Shown here in pieces: positions 51,549 through 60,540 of a DNA stretch of 64,000 nucleotides (position 1 is its first letter; every line of letters starts with the position of its first letter). Made by a program: the position numbers and the translations under genes. The DNA comes from Ruficoccus amylovorans (GTDB taxonomy: Bacteria > Verrucomicrobiota > Verrucomicrobiia > Opitutales > Cerasicoccaceae). The stretch spans positions 62,001 to 126,000 of the forward strand of contig NZ_JACHVB010000035.1 in the NCBI RefSeq assembly GCF_014230085.1. The letters run 5' to 3'. Under the pieces are notes generated by a model. That model was given only the letters and a program-made list of their open reading frames with translations. It searched no databases and was not told the DNA's origin.

Positions 51549-52618
51549 ATAGCCGCCCGAAGATTCGCGTACTGGTGGTCGATGACTCCGCTGTGGTGCG
51601 GCGCACCATCACCGGGCTGCTCAATCAGGAGCCCGATATCGAGGTGCTGGCGGCGGCCGTGGACCCCTACGATGCGCGGGACAAGATTTTGGAACTGCGG
51701 CCGGATGTCATCACACTGGACCTGGAGATGCCGCGGATGGACGGGATCACGTTTCTGGAGCATTTGATGTGCAAGCACCCAATGCCAGTCATTGTGCTCA
51801 GTTCCCTGACCCAGAAGGGCTCCCGCGCGGCTCTGGCGGCCCTGGAACGCGGGGCGGTGGAGGTCCTGGCCAAGCCCAAGGTCGCCTTTGAATTGGGGGA
51901 GACCGGGCGCATCCTGGCTGACACGGTGCGGATGGCCGCGTCGGCGCGTGTGTCTGCTCGCTCCCTGCCTTCCCGTCAAGGCCGCACACAGACAGGAGCT
52001 GCCTATTCTCAACTGAGTTGGAACCCCGAGCAGGTGGGATTCATCGGTGCCTCCACCGGGGGCACTGAGGCCATCCGCCTGGTGCTTGAGCAACTGCCGG
52101 CTAACATCCCTCCGCTGTGTCTGGTCCAGCATATGCCGGCTTTTATTTCGACAACGTTTGTCCAGCGGCTCGATCAGTGCTGTGCCATGGAGGTGCGTGA
52201 GGCGCGAAATGGCGACCGGCTGCGGCCCGGCCTGGCGCTTGTGGCACCAGGGGATTGGCATATGGCACTGTGCGAAGACCGGCATGGCTTTTTCATCCGC
52301 CTGCGCCAGAGCCCGAAAATCTGGTATCAGCGTCCCTCCGTAGATGTCCTTTTCCGCAGTGCAGCGTCGCTGTCGCGCGGGCAGTTTACGGCCGCCGTGC
52401 TGACCGGCATGGGCCGGGACGGTGCCGAGGGCCTGCGCGAGCTTCGTCAGAAGGGCGCGGTGACCTTTGCTCAGGACGAGGCCACGAGTGTGGTCTACGG
52501 CATGCCGAAGATGGCGCTTGAGTGCGGCGGGACGGATCGTGCGCTGCCTTTGCACGGAATCGCTCCGGCCATGCTGGACTCCTTTGTTGCCCAACTTTCC
52601 AAACCCACCTTGCGATAA
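51545..52618 (+). CDS. cheB: Chemotaxis methylesterase/response regulator CheB
   Basis: A 357-residue two-domain protein. The receiver has Asp14 and phospho-Asp59 (ITLDLEMPRMDG) and Lys110. The methylesterase domain has Ser170 (IGASTGG), His196 (VQHMP) and Asp292 (GMGRDGAEG) as catalytic triad. It removes methyl groups added by CheR when phosphorylated by CheA. The start overlaps cheR. The linker (~128-160) is Arg/Ser-rich and variable, as usual. Confidence 0.95.
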   Translation: MNSRPKIRVLVVDDSAVVRRTITGLLNQEPDIEVLAAAVDPYDARDKILELRPDVITLDLEMPRMDGITFLEHLMCKHPMPVIVLSSLTQKGSRAALAALERGAVEVLAKPKVAFELGETGRILADTVRMAASARVSARSLPSRQGRTQTGAAYSQLSWNPEQVGFIGASTGGTEAIRLVLEQLPANIPPLCLVQHMPAFISTTFVQRLDQCCAMEVREARNGDRLRPGLALVAPGDWHMALCEDRHGFFIRLRQSPKIWYQRPSVDVLFRSAASLSRGQFTAAVLTGMGRDGAEGLRELRQKGAVTFAQDEATSVVYGMPKMALECGGTDRALPLHGIAPAMLDSFVAQLSKPTLR

Positions 52619-52641
52619 CCACTATCCACTTTTACTTTCTT

Positions 52642-54840
52642 ATGAACCACCCTGACAACTCTTTGAGATTAGCCTGCTATGCGGGCAATTCCACCCCCGC
52701 CGGTCCTTTTCTTCATGGCACCGGCCAATCCAACCCCGTTTTGCACTGCGAGCCGCAGATTCTGCATTTCAGCGTGCAGCCCGACTGGTGCATTATCAAT
52801 CATTGCGCCGAAGCCTATGTCCTGGACCCCGACGGTCCGGCTAACCTGAACGGGCGGTCGCTGCGCGAGTTGTTGGTCAAGCTCGATCCGGAGTTGGAGA
52901 GCGTGCTGCCCCGCATAGCTGGCAAAGGCTGCAGATGCACACAGACCGGTGAAGATCGAGCCCCCGTCTTCGATAAATGGAGTCTGAGCTGCTTTTCTTC
53001 CAGTGCCGAGCCGGGTGCGCCGGTCTTCGTGCGTATTGTCGGTTGTGTGGCTCCGTCGGACAGGGCCATGTCCTCTCCGTCGGACTTTGTGCCGCGGCCT
53101 GCCTGGTCCGGAGGCGAGGCATCTTCGCCCGTGCGTGAGCAACACCATGAATATCTCCAGCTCCAGGGCGAGATGAGTGTTGGATCTCGGGGGTTGAAAA
53201 GCTCCAAGGAGCTGCCCGGGGTCCACTTTATTCAGGACCCCCACCTGGATTTCGAGGTGATCAATCCGGACCTGCGCAATTTCCTGTCGGCGGAGGCGGC
53301 CGCTCTGTTGAAGGATGGGGCGGACTGGCTGAGTTGGATTGACCCGAGAGATCTACCCACCTTCGAGGCGGCCCTGGCGGACTGTCAGAACAGCGCCACA
53401 TCGGTATCCGTGCGCTACCGGATCAAGTTGCCCGGCGAAGAACGGTCCCGCCACGTTCTGGAGATGCGGCATCCGCTCTACGACGATTCCGGGAAAATGG
53501 AGGGCTACGATTGTGCCTGGCTCGACATGACGGCTCACGAGCGTGAGCGCCAGCAGCTTTTCCAGTTCGCCTGGCGCCAGGACATGGCGGACATTTCCAC
53601 GACGCTGGCGCATGACTTTCACAACCTGCTCTCCGGCATCGGGGCACTGTCCCAGTTGCTCATGGATTCTGAGCCGCAGCACTCCGAGCGCCGGGAAGAT
53701 TTTCAAGTGATCCGCCACGCTATCGACGAGGCCCAGCATTTGTCCGACCGGCTTATGGCGCTCAATCGCGACAGCTCCGGCCAGAAGCGGCTCCAGGATC
53801 TGATCGGCCTGGTGCGCGATCAGGAGCGGTTGATGCGGGCCGTTCTTCCCAAGCAGGCCCAGCTCCACGTGGAGCTGCCAGAGGCGGAATACCCTGTCAT
53901 GATCGATTCGATTTCATTCCGGCGGGTCTTGCTCAATCTGATCAGCAATGCCCGGGACGCGCTCAAAAAGGAAGACGGCTTTCCCTCGACCGACGGGAGG
54001 GTGACGCTTGAGCTCCGGCACGTGGAACTGGAAAATTACACCCGCGATCACCTGATCTCCAGCCGCGTCCCCCGTAGAGGCCGGGCGGCTGAGCTGAGCG
54101 TGCGGGATAACGGGTGCGGCATCCCCGCCGAAATCCTGAAGCGGGTATTCGAGCCCTATTTTACCACCAAGCAGCATTCCGGGGGTACCGGGCTGGGACT
54201 CTACAGCCTGGTTCAGTTCGCCGAGGAGAATGGCATCGATTTTGGTGTCCGCAGCACGCCCAGCTCCGGCACGACGATTTTCCTGCTGATCCCCTTTAAT
54301 GAGGCCGAAGATGGTGCCGTGATCGAGGAGGCTAACTCCAGGGCAGGGCAGTCGGTTCCCGGCCAGTCGGCCCCGGTTCCTCATATCGGCATCTACAGCT
54401 TGGTGCCGGAGGAGCAATTCGCGCCGACGCCTCTCGGTACCGCGGTGGATCGACTTGACTCCTTTGACCAGTTGGAGGCCTGGCTCGCACACGATGCGGA
54501 CCAGGAGCGGTTGCTGCTGATCGTGAGCGACATGGAGCATCCTGTGCCGTCACAACTGCGAGACTTGTTGAGGAACACGCCGAACTCAACGCGTCGGATG
54601 GTTCTGCTGAAGGGAGCGCATGATCTACTCGAAGACCGCTCCGGGCGAAATGCTCCCGTCGTTCTGGGTGACCACTCTCCGCTGATTGAGCGGATGTATC
54701 ACTGTGCGACCCACGATCCGGCTTGCCGGCTCAATTGCCTCAAACACCACTTATCCCATGAAGCCCATTGCCCTTATCACACCTGTCCTTACCGGCTTGT
54801 GCATGCTGCTGGTGAGCAGTTGCACCAGTCCCCGGCTTGA
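52642..54840 (+). CDS. Soluble histidine kinase with an atypical C-terminal tail
   Basis: From ATG 52642 this is a 732-residue kinase; the longer frame to 52522 overlaps cheB and is not needed. A PAS-like sensor region lies at ~195-300. The H box TLAHDFHNLLSG has phospho-His324, followed by the ATPase boxes NLISNARDAL (~421), DNGCGIP and GGTGLGLYS. Residues ~600-710 look like a receiver fold without the phospho-Asp. The end is rich in Cys and His, with at least five Cys within 31 residues (starting YHCATHDPACRLNC). The last 27 residues overlap the next gene in another frame. It follows cheB by 23 bp and probably tunes the chemotaxis or flagellar regulators. Confidence 0.85.
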   Translation: MNHPDNSLRLACYAGNSTPAGPFLHGTGQSNPVLHCEPQILHFSVQPDWCIINHCAEAYVLDPDGPANLNGRSLRELLVKLDPELESVLPRIAGKGCRCTQTGEDRAPVFDKWSLSCFSSSAEPGAPVFVRIVGCVAPSDRAMSSPSDFVPRPAWSGGEASSPVREQHHEYLQLQGEMSVGSRGLKSSKELPGVHFIQDPHLDFEVINPDLRNFLSAEAAALLKDGADWLSWIDPRDLPTFEAALADCQNSATSVSVRYRIKLPGEERSRHVLEMRHPLYDDSGKMEGYDCAWLDMTAHERERQQLFQFAWRQDMADISTTLAHDFHNLLSGIGALSQLLMDSEPQHSERREDFQVIRHAIDEAQHLSDRLMALNRDSSGQKRLQDLIGLVRDQERLMRAVLPKQAQLHVELPEAEYPVMIDSISFRRVLLNLISNARDALKKEDGFPSTDGRVTLELRHVELENYTRDHLISSRVPRRGRAAELSVRDNGCGIPAEILKRVFEPYFTTKQHSGGTGLGLYSLVQFAEENGIDFGVRSTPSSGTTIFLLIPFNEAEDGAVIEEANSRAGQSVPGQSAPVPHIGIYSLVPEEQFAPTPLGTAVDRLDSFDQLEAWLAHDADQERLLLIVSDMEHPVPSQLRDLLRNTPNSTRRMVLLKGAHDLLEDRSGRNAPVVLGDHSPLIERMYHCATHDPACRLNCLKHHLSHEAHCPYHTCPYRLVHAAGEQLHQSPA

Positions 54841-55441
54841 ACGCGAGCTGAAAGACATTCCGCTCGGCCCCTCCTTTCAGCCGGACAATGTCTATGCTGA
54901 GCCCTTATCCCCGGACATCCGGCGGGTGCTCGTCTTTCCTTTCCACACCCAGCCGGATAACCAGGCCGAGGCGGCGACGCTGGAGAAGGCCATGCTGCCC
55001 TCGCTGCTGTCCACCGGTCGTTTCGAGGTCGTCACGCTCGAGCGTGGGGAAGTGATGGAACTGGCGGGCAGGCCGACGTTTGCCTCGATGGACATGATTC
55101 CGCCCGCTGTTGCCGCTCGCCTGCGGGAGCAGTGGAGGGCCGACGCCGTCCTGCTGACGGACATCACCAGTTACCGCCCCTACAAACCTTTCATGCTCGG
55201 GGTTCGCTCCCGCCTGGTCAGCCTGCGTGACCAGGAAGTGATCTGGGCCTGTGACGAGGTTTATGATGCCGGAAATGAGGCGGTCGAGGTGGGGGCCCGC
55301 CGGTATGCCGAGCGCTATCTTGAGCAGGAGTATCCGCTGCAGCGCAGCTACAGCGTACTGATCAGCCCCCGCCGCTTCGCGGCCTATGTCGCCCATTCGC
55401 TTTATTCGACCTTACCGGAGCGCGAGCCGCAAGAACCGTGA
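54758..55441 (+). CDS. Outer-membrane-type lipoprotein (CsgG/FlgO-like region)
   Basis: ATG 54758 gives a 227-residue protein with a lipoprotein signal (lipobox VSSC, Cys22). The mature part starts with a 30-residue linker. A Rossmann-like core follows (RVLVFPFHTQPDNQAEAATLEKAMLPSLLSTGRFEVV, ~56-92; WRADAVLLTDITSYRPYKP, ~127), like CsgG N-domains or FlgO. FlgO/FlgT-type lipoproteins stabilise flagella in the outer membrane of some marine bacteria, so this is a plausible role here. The 5' end overlaps the histidine kinase by 83 bp in a different frame. Confidence 0.72.
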   Translation: MKPIALITPVLTGLCMLLVSSCTSPRLERELKDIPLGPSFQPDNVYAEPLSPDIRRVLVFPFHTQPDNQAEAATLEKAMLPSLLSTGRFEVVTLERGEVMELAGRPTFASMDMIPPAVAARLREQWRADAVLLTDITSYRPYKPFMLGVRSRLVSLRDQEVIWACDEVYDAGNEAVEVGARRYAERYLEQEYPLQRSYSVLISPRRFAAYVAHSLYSTLPEREPQEP

Positions 55442-55547
55442 CGCCGGGCGTGTTTTTCCGATTGCGGGTGGTGAAAAAACAAGTGCATTTTTTCATTAAA
55501 GGCGGGTCCGGGCTGGCCGTAGGTAGTGGGCAAGACACCATAACGCC

Positions 55548-55829
55548 ATGCAAATCAATCCATACGTTCCGCCTCAGCAATTCGCCTCCCCGGATGCCCA
55601 TCCGGGGAAATCCACCGCCAAGCCTCCTCCCCGGCCTGTGAGCGGGGATGCGGTGGCGGCAAATCTATCGCAAAAGCTGGCAGCGGAACTGGGAGATACG
55701 GCTACGCCGCGCCCGGATAAGGTACTCGAAGCCCGGCGCCTGGCCAATGACCCCGCCTATCCGTCTTCGCAGGATCTTGATGATCTCGCGCATCTGTTGG
55801 CCGCCTCGGATAAAGAGACGGACGTGTGA
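55548..55829 (+). CDS. Small acidic protein, possible FlgM-like regulator
   Basis: A 93-residue protein starting MQINPYVPPQQFASP. The first 40 residues are Pro/Ala-rich and likely disordered. The end (PRPDKVLEARRLANDPAYPSSQDLDDLAHLLAAS) resembles FlgM's sigma-28-binding helices with the RPDKV...YP pattern. FlgM is about this size and is encoded among flagellar genes. The match is short, and a profile search is needed. It lies between the lipoprotein and cheX genes. Confidence 0.5.
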   Translation: MQINPYVPPQQFASPDAHPGKSTAKPPPRPVSGDAVAANLSQKLAAELGDTATPRPDKVLEARRLANDPAYPSSQDLDDLAHLLAASDKETDV

Positions 55830-55862
55830 ACCGACTGACGATTAATCCTTCATCTCAGCCCA

Positions 55863-56414
55863 ATGATAGAAGCCCCTGCCAACCTTAGCCACGACATTAT
55901 CCAGGATATTGTCGTGGAGAGCATCCAGAATGTGTTTTCGACGATGGTATCGATCAAACCCGATTTCGAGGCGTGTGCCCGCGAGCCCGAAGAGGCTGAC
56001 GCAGTTTCGCCACTGGCCCAGATCGAGGAGGGCGTTGTCGTCGGCAATGTCGGGTTCGTCGGGGATGTGACCGGGATGGTTTACCTGATCATGCCCGATT
56101 CCATGGCCGCCCTCATCTCTCACCGGATGCTCGGCTTGCCCCTGGAAGATCTTTCGGAGGACCACGAAATGATCAACGATGTCATTGGCGAGCTGAGTAA
56201 CATGTCCGCGGGCACGATTAAAAACCAGTTTGATTCCTTTAACTACTCCTGTCGGTTGACGATCCCCTCGATCATCCGCGGCAAATATTTCATCGTGGAG
56301 GCCGCCAAGGCCACCCTTCGCCACTTTTACCGTTTCCGGTGCATGGACAAGTTCATCTGCCTTGAGCTGCTGATGCGTACCACACCGGAAGAGCGTCAAA
56401 AACCAGCTTCCTGA
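55863..56414 (+). CDS. cheX: CheX-family chemotaxis phosphatase
   Basis: A 183-residue protein with the CheX phosphatase signature Glu110-x-x-Asn113 in NDVIGELSNMSAGTIKNQF. The strand order around VVVGNVGFVGDVTGMVYLIMP fits the CheC/CheX fold. CheX dephosphorylates CheY-P. It precedes the receiver-pseudoreceiver-STAS gene by 8 bp, so that receiver may be its substrate. CheD, another known CheX/CheC partner, is encoded at 39447. Confidence 0.88.
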   Translation: MIEAPANLSHDIIQDIVVESIQNVFSTMVSIKPDFEACAREPEEADAVSPLAQIEEGVVVGNVGFVGDVTGMVYLIMPDSMAALISHRMLGLPLEDLSEDHEMINDVIGELSNMSAGTIKNQFDSFNYSCRLTIPSIIRGKYFIVEAAKATLRHFYRFRCMDKFICLELLMRTTPEERQKPAS

Positions 56415-56422
56415 TTCCTCTC

Positions 56423-57523
56423 ATGAAAAAGAAGATTCTTTCAGTCGATGACTCCAAGGCCGTCCGGGCTCTGGTCAAGAAGGCCTTCAGCAACTTTGAA
56501 ATCGACATTATCGAGGCTCCCAACGGAGTGGAGGGTCTTTCGGCGGCCAGCAAGGAGATTCCAAATCTGATCCTGCTGGATGTGACCATGCCCGTTATGG
56601 ACGGGGTGGAAATGCTCACCCGCCTCAAGGGCGACCCCGCCCTGAAGGGCATCCCCGTCATCATGCTGACGGCCGAAGGCGGACGCGAGAAGGTCATGAG
56701 CATCGCCAAGCTCGGCATCCGCGACTACATCGTGAAGCCCTTCAAGGAAGGCGTCCTCATCGATAAGGTCTCCCGCATCATCGACCTGAGCAAGGACAGC
56801 CGCCGCAAGACCATTCTCGATCCCGCCCGGGTCTTGCTTGTGGAGGACAAGCCGGCCATCGTGGAGGCGGTTCGCCAGGGGCTGGCCGGGACTCCCTGGG
56901 AAATCATGGCCGCCGGCAGCGCCTACGACGCCATCGACCGCTTTGTGGATCGTGAGTACGACCTGGTCATCATCAGCCTCTCTTTCGATGGCGATATCTC
57001 CTTCGAAGTTTTCAAAAAGATGAAGGCGCACAACAGCAAGGTTCCCATCGTGGGCCTGGTGGTCAAGACGGACACCGACCGCCAGCACAAGGCGCTCCAG
57101 GCAGGCTTCGACTCCATTATCACCAAACCGATCGATCAGGCCGAGCTGGAAACGCGCGCCTGCCGCTCTATGGGTATCGACACCTCGCCGAGGTATTACC
57201 TCTTCGAGAACGGACGCATGCGCGTGGTCGCGCCCGATGTCTGTACGCAGGCCCGCGTGATCGAGATGCGGTCCTTTATGGAGCGCAAGGTAACCGAGGC
57301 GGTGGACTCCGGCCACACCTCTGTCCTCATTGATGGCTCGCAGGTCACGGAAATGGATGTCAATCTCATCAAGTTCCTCATCGAACTGATGAACGCCTGT
57401 GAGCGCATCGACATGAACTGCCAGATCCTGGCCAGCGAGCGCCTGCGCAAGGAGTGCGACGGCTTCGAAGAGTCGAAATCATGGAAATTTGTGGATGAAA
57501 CGATCCTGGCTGCGGCCGAGTAG
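56423..57523 (+). CDS. Receiver-pseudoreceiver-STAS fusion protein
   Basis: A 366-residue protein with three domains. Residues 1-125 are a full CheY-like receiver (Asp9/Asp10, phospho-Asp53 in LLDVTMPVMDG, Lys in IVKPF). Residues ~135-255 are a second receiver fold (RVLLVEDKPAIVEAV) in which the phospho-Asp position reads VIISLSFDG, so it cannot be phosphorylated in the usual way. Residues ~265-366 form a STAS-like domain (SVLIDGSQVTEMDVNLIKFLIEL), the fold of anti-sigma antagonists. It is flanked by cheX (8 bp) and cheA (33 bp), so the receiver is probably phosphorylated by CheA. The fusion suggests a link from chemotactic signal to a partner-switching module. Confidence 0.85.
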   Translation: MKKKILSVDDSKAVRALVKKAFSNFEIDIIEAPNGVEGLSAASKEIPNLILLDVTMPVMDGVEMLTRLKGDPALKGIPVIMLTAEGGREKVMSIAKLGIRDYIVKPFKEGVLIDKVSRIIDLSKDSRRKTILDPARVLLVEDKPAIVEAVRQGLAGTPWEIMAAGSAYDAIDRFVDREYDLVIISLSFDGDISFEVFKKMKAHNSKVPIVGLVVKTDTDRQHKALQAGFDSIITKPIDQAELETRACRSMGIDTSPRYYLFENGRMRVVAPDVCTQARVIEMRSFMERKVTEAVDSGHTSVLIDGSQVTEMDVNLIKFLIELMNACERIDMNCQILASERLRKECDGFEESKSWKFVDETILAAAE

Positions 57524-57556
57524 GCTGCGCCCGTCGATCTACACACGGAACTTATC

Positions 57557-59698
57557 ATGGATGCAACCGATCCGCTGGACACCGCTCAGGCATTGGTGGA
57601 AAGTCTCGCCGCCGAGCTCGCGTTAATGGAATGCGGTTCCGCTGACGGGCTGGTTCCGGCTTACAGCCTGATGAGCGAACTGGCGGAAGCCATGAACGAC
57701 TATCCGCAGGTAGAGACCCCCTTGACAGCCCTCAGAGAGCGCATCAGTAGGCTCCTCGACTGCAACGGTGTCACCTCTATGGACTTGATGGTCCAGTTGA
57801 CCGCCTTCGTTGATACGATCCGCACGGTGTTGCGCTTTTTGAGGGCCGATATCGAAGTGCCCTGGAGCGAACTTGAGTGGACTCCTCCGGCGACTGCGGC
57901 GGAGACGATCCCCCAAGGACCGGCTCCCGCTCCTGATGCGCAGGAAGCGGACTGGCTCGGACCGCATCTGGAAGAAAACCGCGACATTCTCGAAGAGTTT
58001 TTCGCCGAGGCGCAGGAACACCTCGATCAGATCGAAAGCGCCTTGCTGACGCTGGAAAAAGCGGCCGAAGACCGCGAGGCGATCAGCGCTCTATTCCGCT
58101 CCTTTCATACCATCAAGGGCGTGGCGGGGTTTCTGGATTTGTTTCCGATCCAGGGCCTTGCTCATCAGGTTGAGACGGTGCTGGATCTGCTACGCAGCGA
58201 CTACATTGCCTTTACGCCCGCACTGGCCAGCCTCGTACTGGAGAGCCGGGATCGTCTGGAGGGATTGCTGGCAGCGCTGGCGGAGTTCATGGCCAGTGGG
58301 CGGCGTCCGTCGTCGGAGATCCCCGTAGAGGACCTGATCAATCGGGCCAAAGCAATCGCCGACGAGACCGGCACGGACGATGTGAGCGACCCAGCCGACG
58401 CGTCGCAGATGTTGCCGTTTCCCATGCCGGGCAGCCTTCCGGCAAGTGCCCCCGAGGAAAGCGCGGACGCTGTCCAGAATGTCGCGGTGGAATCCCTGCT
58501 CAAGAAAAGCTCCGGAGCGGCGCAGAATGTCTTTATCCGCATCAATGCGGACAAGCTCGACTCCATCGTGGACGCGGTCGGGGAACTGGTGATCGTCGAG
58601 AGCCAGTTGCGCGAATCGCTGGATCGAAGCGGTATCCCCAGTGCCTTTATTGAGCGGAGCCTCGGGCAGCTGGGTCGGGTCACGCGGGAGCTTCAGCGTA
58701 CGGGTCTCTCCCTCCGCATGGTCCCCCTGCGCGGGCTCTTCCAGAAGATGCAGCGGCTGGTCCGGGATCTGGCGGTCAAGAACGGTAAGCAGGTCGAGCT
58801 GGAATGCATCGGGGAGGATGCGGAAATGGACCGCAACGTGGTCGAGGAGATCAACGACCCGCTGGTCCACATGATTCGTAATGCGATCGATCATGGTGTT
58901 GAGATGCCCGAGGCGCGGATCAAAGCCGGCAAGCATGCGGGCGGAAAAATTTGCCTCAGCGCACGCTATCATGGTGACTCCATCGTGATCGAACTCAAGG
59001 ACGACGGTCGCGGAGTCGATACGGATCGTGTTTTGCAGAAGGCAATCGAGCGGGAGCTTGCCCGTCCCGGCGTGCAATATTCGGAGCGCGAGATTCTCGA
59101 CTTTCTTTTCGAACCCGGTTTCTCCACGGCGGAGAACATCACCGAGCTGTCCGGGCGTGGTGTCGGGATGGATGTCCTGCGCAAGAACATCACCAAGCTG
59201 CGCGGAACCATCGATGTCTCCACCCTTCGCGGCAAAGGCACAACCGTCAGGATCAATCTTCCGCTCACGCTGGCGATTATCGATGGGCTGCTCCTGCGCG
59301 TCGAAGAGGAACGCTATGTCCTGCCGATCGGCAGCGTCCTGCTCACCGTCAAGCCGAAGGCCGAAGACATCTTTTCGATCGCGGGGCAGGGACGGCTCCT
59401 CAAGCACCACGGGACGCTTTACCCGCTTGTCGATCTGGCCACCTATTTTCAGATCAGGACCGCGCGCAAGTCGCTGACCGAAGGCGTCGTGATTCTGGTC
59501 GAGTCGGACGGATTCAAGTTCGGCCTCGTGGCCGATGAACTCATGCACAAGCAGGAGATCGTCATCAAAAAACTCGTCGGCTGCTTCGCCAACCCCGATG
59601 GTGTATCCGGTGGCGCCGTCCTCGGAGATGGTTCCGTGGCCCTGGTCATCGACCCCGGCCCCCTGGGCGACCGTGTCAGGGACAAGCGGACTGCATAG
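57557..59698 (+). CDS. cheA: Chemotaxis histidine kinase CheA
   Basis: A 713-residue kinase. An N-terminal region of about 130 residues of unknown function precedes the Hpt domain (phospho-His184 in RSFHTIKGVAGFL). The dimerisation and ATPase domains follow (LVHMIRNAIDHGVE, ~438; DDGRGVD; GRGVGMDVL). A CheW-like regulatory domain closes the protein (~575-705). No separate CheY-binding P2 is evident. It receives receptor signals through CheW and phosphorylates CheB and the CheY-type receiver. Hairpin sequences follow at 59993-60019, which probably end the chemotaxis unit before the flagellar operon. Confidence 0.95.
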   Translation: MDATDPLDTAQALVESLAAELALMECGSADGLVPAYSLMSELAEAMNDYPQVETPLTALRERISRLLDCNGVTSMDLMVQLTAFVDTIRTVLRFLRADIEVPWSELEWTPPATAAETIPQGPAPAPDAQEADWLGPHLEENRDILEEFFAEAQEHLDQIESALLTLEKAAEDREAISALFRSFHTIKGVAGFLDLFPIQGLAHQVETVLDLLRSDYIAFTPALASLVLESRDRLEGLLAALAEFMASGRRPSSEIPVEDLINRAKAIADETGTDDVSDPADASQMLPFPMPGSLPASAPEESADAVQNVAVESLLKKSSGAAQNVFIRINADKLDSIVDAVGELVIVESQLRESLDRSGIPSAFIERSLGQLGRVTRELQRTGLSLRMVPLRGLFQKMQRLVRDLAVKNGKQVELECIGEDAEMDRNVVEEINDPLVHMIRNAIDHGVEMPEARIKAGKHAGGKICLSARYHGDSIVIELKDDGRGVDTDRVLQKAIERELARPGVQYSEREILDFLFEPGFSTAENITELSGRGVGMDVLRKNITKLRGTIDVSTLRGKGTTVRINLPLTLAIIDGLLLRVEEERYVLPIGSVLLTVKPKAEDIFSIAGQGRLLKHHGTLYPLVDLATYFQIRTARKSLTEGVVILVESDGFKFGLVADELMHKQEIVIKKLVGCFANPDGVSGGAVLGDGSVALVIDPGPLGDRVRDKRTA

Positions 59699-59992
59699 GC
59701 GGTGGCTTCAAGTTGCCAGGCTACAGGAATCCTTGCGCATCAAGACTTCAGCAAGCTGTCGCTTGTTGCCGTTGTCATTCGCAGTGCGTCCCCTGGCTGG
59801 CGTATCGAAGTATCTCCGGCCGCGAGCTTGTGGTGAAAATCCGCGCTGCCTCGGGTCGGGAGAACCTTTGACTCGCACGCTCGCTCAGGATGGAAACTTC
59901 AGGGATCAACTCAGCGATCTTTGGCCTATGAGTCCGGCATCACTCGAGGAAGATCAGGCGCTTGAAATCGCCGCACCCAGCGTGAGCTCCGC

Positions 59993-60019
59993 CTGTGGCG
60001 GAAAATATTTCCGTCACAG
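59993..60019 (+). terminator. Hairpin after cheA
   Basis: CTGTGGCGGAAA (59993-60004) pairs with TTTCCGTCACAG (60008-60019) with one mismatch and an ATA loop. The T-run begins only about 22 nt later, so intrinsic termination is uncertain. Confidence 0.4.
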
Positions 60020-60110
60020 CCTGTCCGGGCGGCATATATAGGTTTTTTTTGTTTTGTTTTTTGTTTTCAAAGCACTGGAGATGAGCTGCTTATGGATGGT
60101 GTAGCGTTTC

Positions 60111-60126
60111 TGGCATCTGCACTGCT
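60111..60126 (+). promoter_or_regulatory. Sigma-54-like motif upstream of flgB
   Basis: TGGCATCTGCACTGCT has the -24 GG and -12 GC at the correct spacing for sigma-54 RNA polymerase. A sigma-54 activator gene lies in the window (36061). The predicted start point is about 60137, next to the flgB ATG at 60138, so the transcript would be leaderless. This makes the call doubtful. Confidence 0.35.
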
Positions 60127-60137
60127 ATGCAGCCAGC

Positions 60138-60521
60138 ATGATCGAGTCCTTGTTTAGCGGAAGTAATTACCAGACGGCCAAGGCGATGCTGGATGTCACA
60201 GAGTTTCGGCACCGGATCATGGCCGGAAACCTTGCCAATGTCGATACGCCGGGATTCCAGCGCCGGGATGTTGACAGCGACTTTCTGGCCAAGCTGAAGA
60301 CGCAGATCCGCACCGGTAATAGGTCTGAGTCCCTGATCCCGGAATCCATCCCCGTCAGCGCGGAACGTGGGCTGGCGCCCACACGGCCCGACGGTAACAC
60401 CGTTAGCCTTGACCGTGAACTGATGCTGATTCGTGAGAATGCGCTGGAATACGCCGCGATGGGGCAATTCGTCAGTGGCTCCCTGCAGCGCCTGAAGACC
60501 GCTATCTCCGGAAAAATTTAA
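60138..60521 (+). CDS. flgB: Flagellar basal-body proximal rod protein FlgB
   Basis: A 127-residue rod protein with the standard start MIESLFSGSNYQTAKAMLDV and the rod/hook signature AGNLANVDTPGFQRRDV (~29-45). The C-terminal helix ends SLQRLKTAISGKI. FlgB forms the inner part of the rod with FlgC, FlgF and FliE. It opens the operon flgB-flgC-fliE-fliF-fliG. Length and start are typical. Confidence 0.95.
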   Translation: MIESLFSGSNYQTAKAMLDVTEFRHRIMAGNLANVDTPGFQRRDVDSDFLAKLKTQIRTGNRSESLIPESIPVSAERGLAPTRPDGNTVSLDRELMLIRENALEYAAMGQFVSGSLQRLKTAISGKI

Positions 60522-60540
60522 CCCTCAACACCCCTGACCC

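Larger units (their letters stand above)
59699..60137. other. Intergenic region before the flagellar operon
   Basis: A 439-bp gap between cheA and flgB. It holds the hairpin at 59993-60019, a long T-rich run (60042-60068) and the sigma-54-like motif at 60111-60126. An open frame at 59535-60041 overlaps the end of cheA and has no protein character. Confidence 0.5.

Noticed and set aside
59535-60041. 168-residue open frame over the end of cheA
   Set aside because: It overlaps the well-supported CheA C-terminus in another frame and has no domain features.
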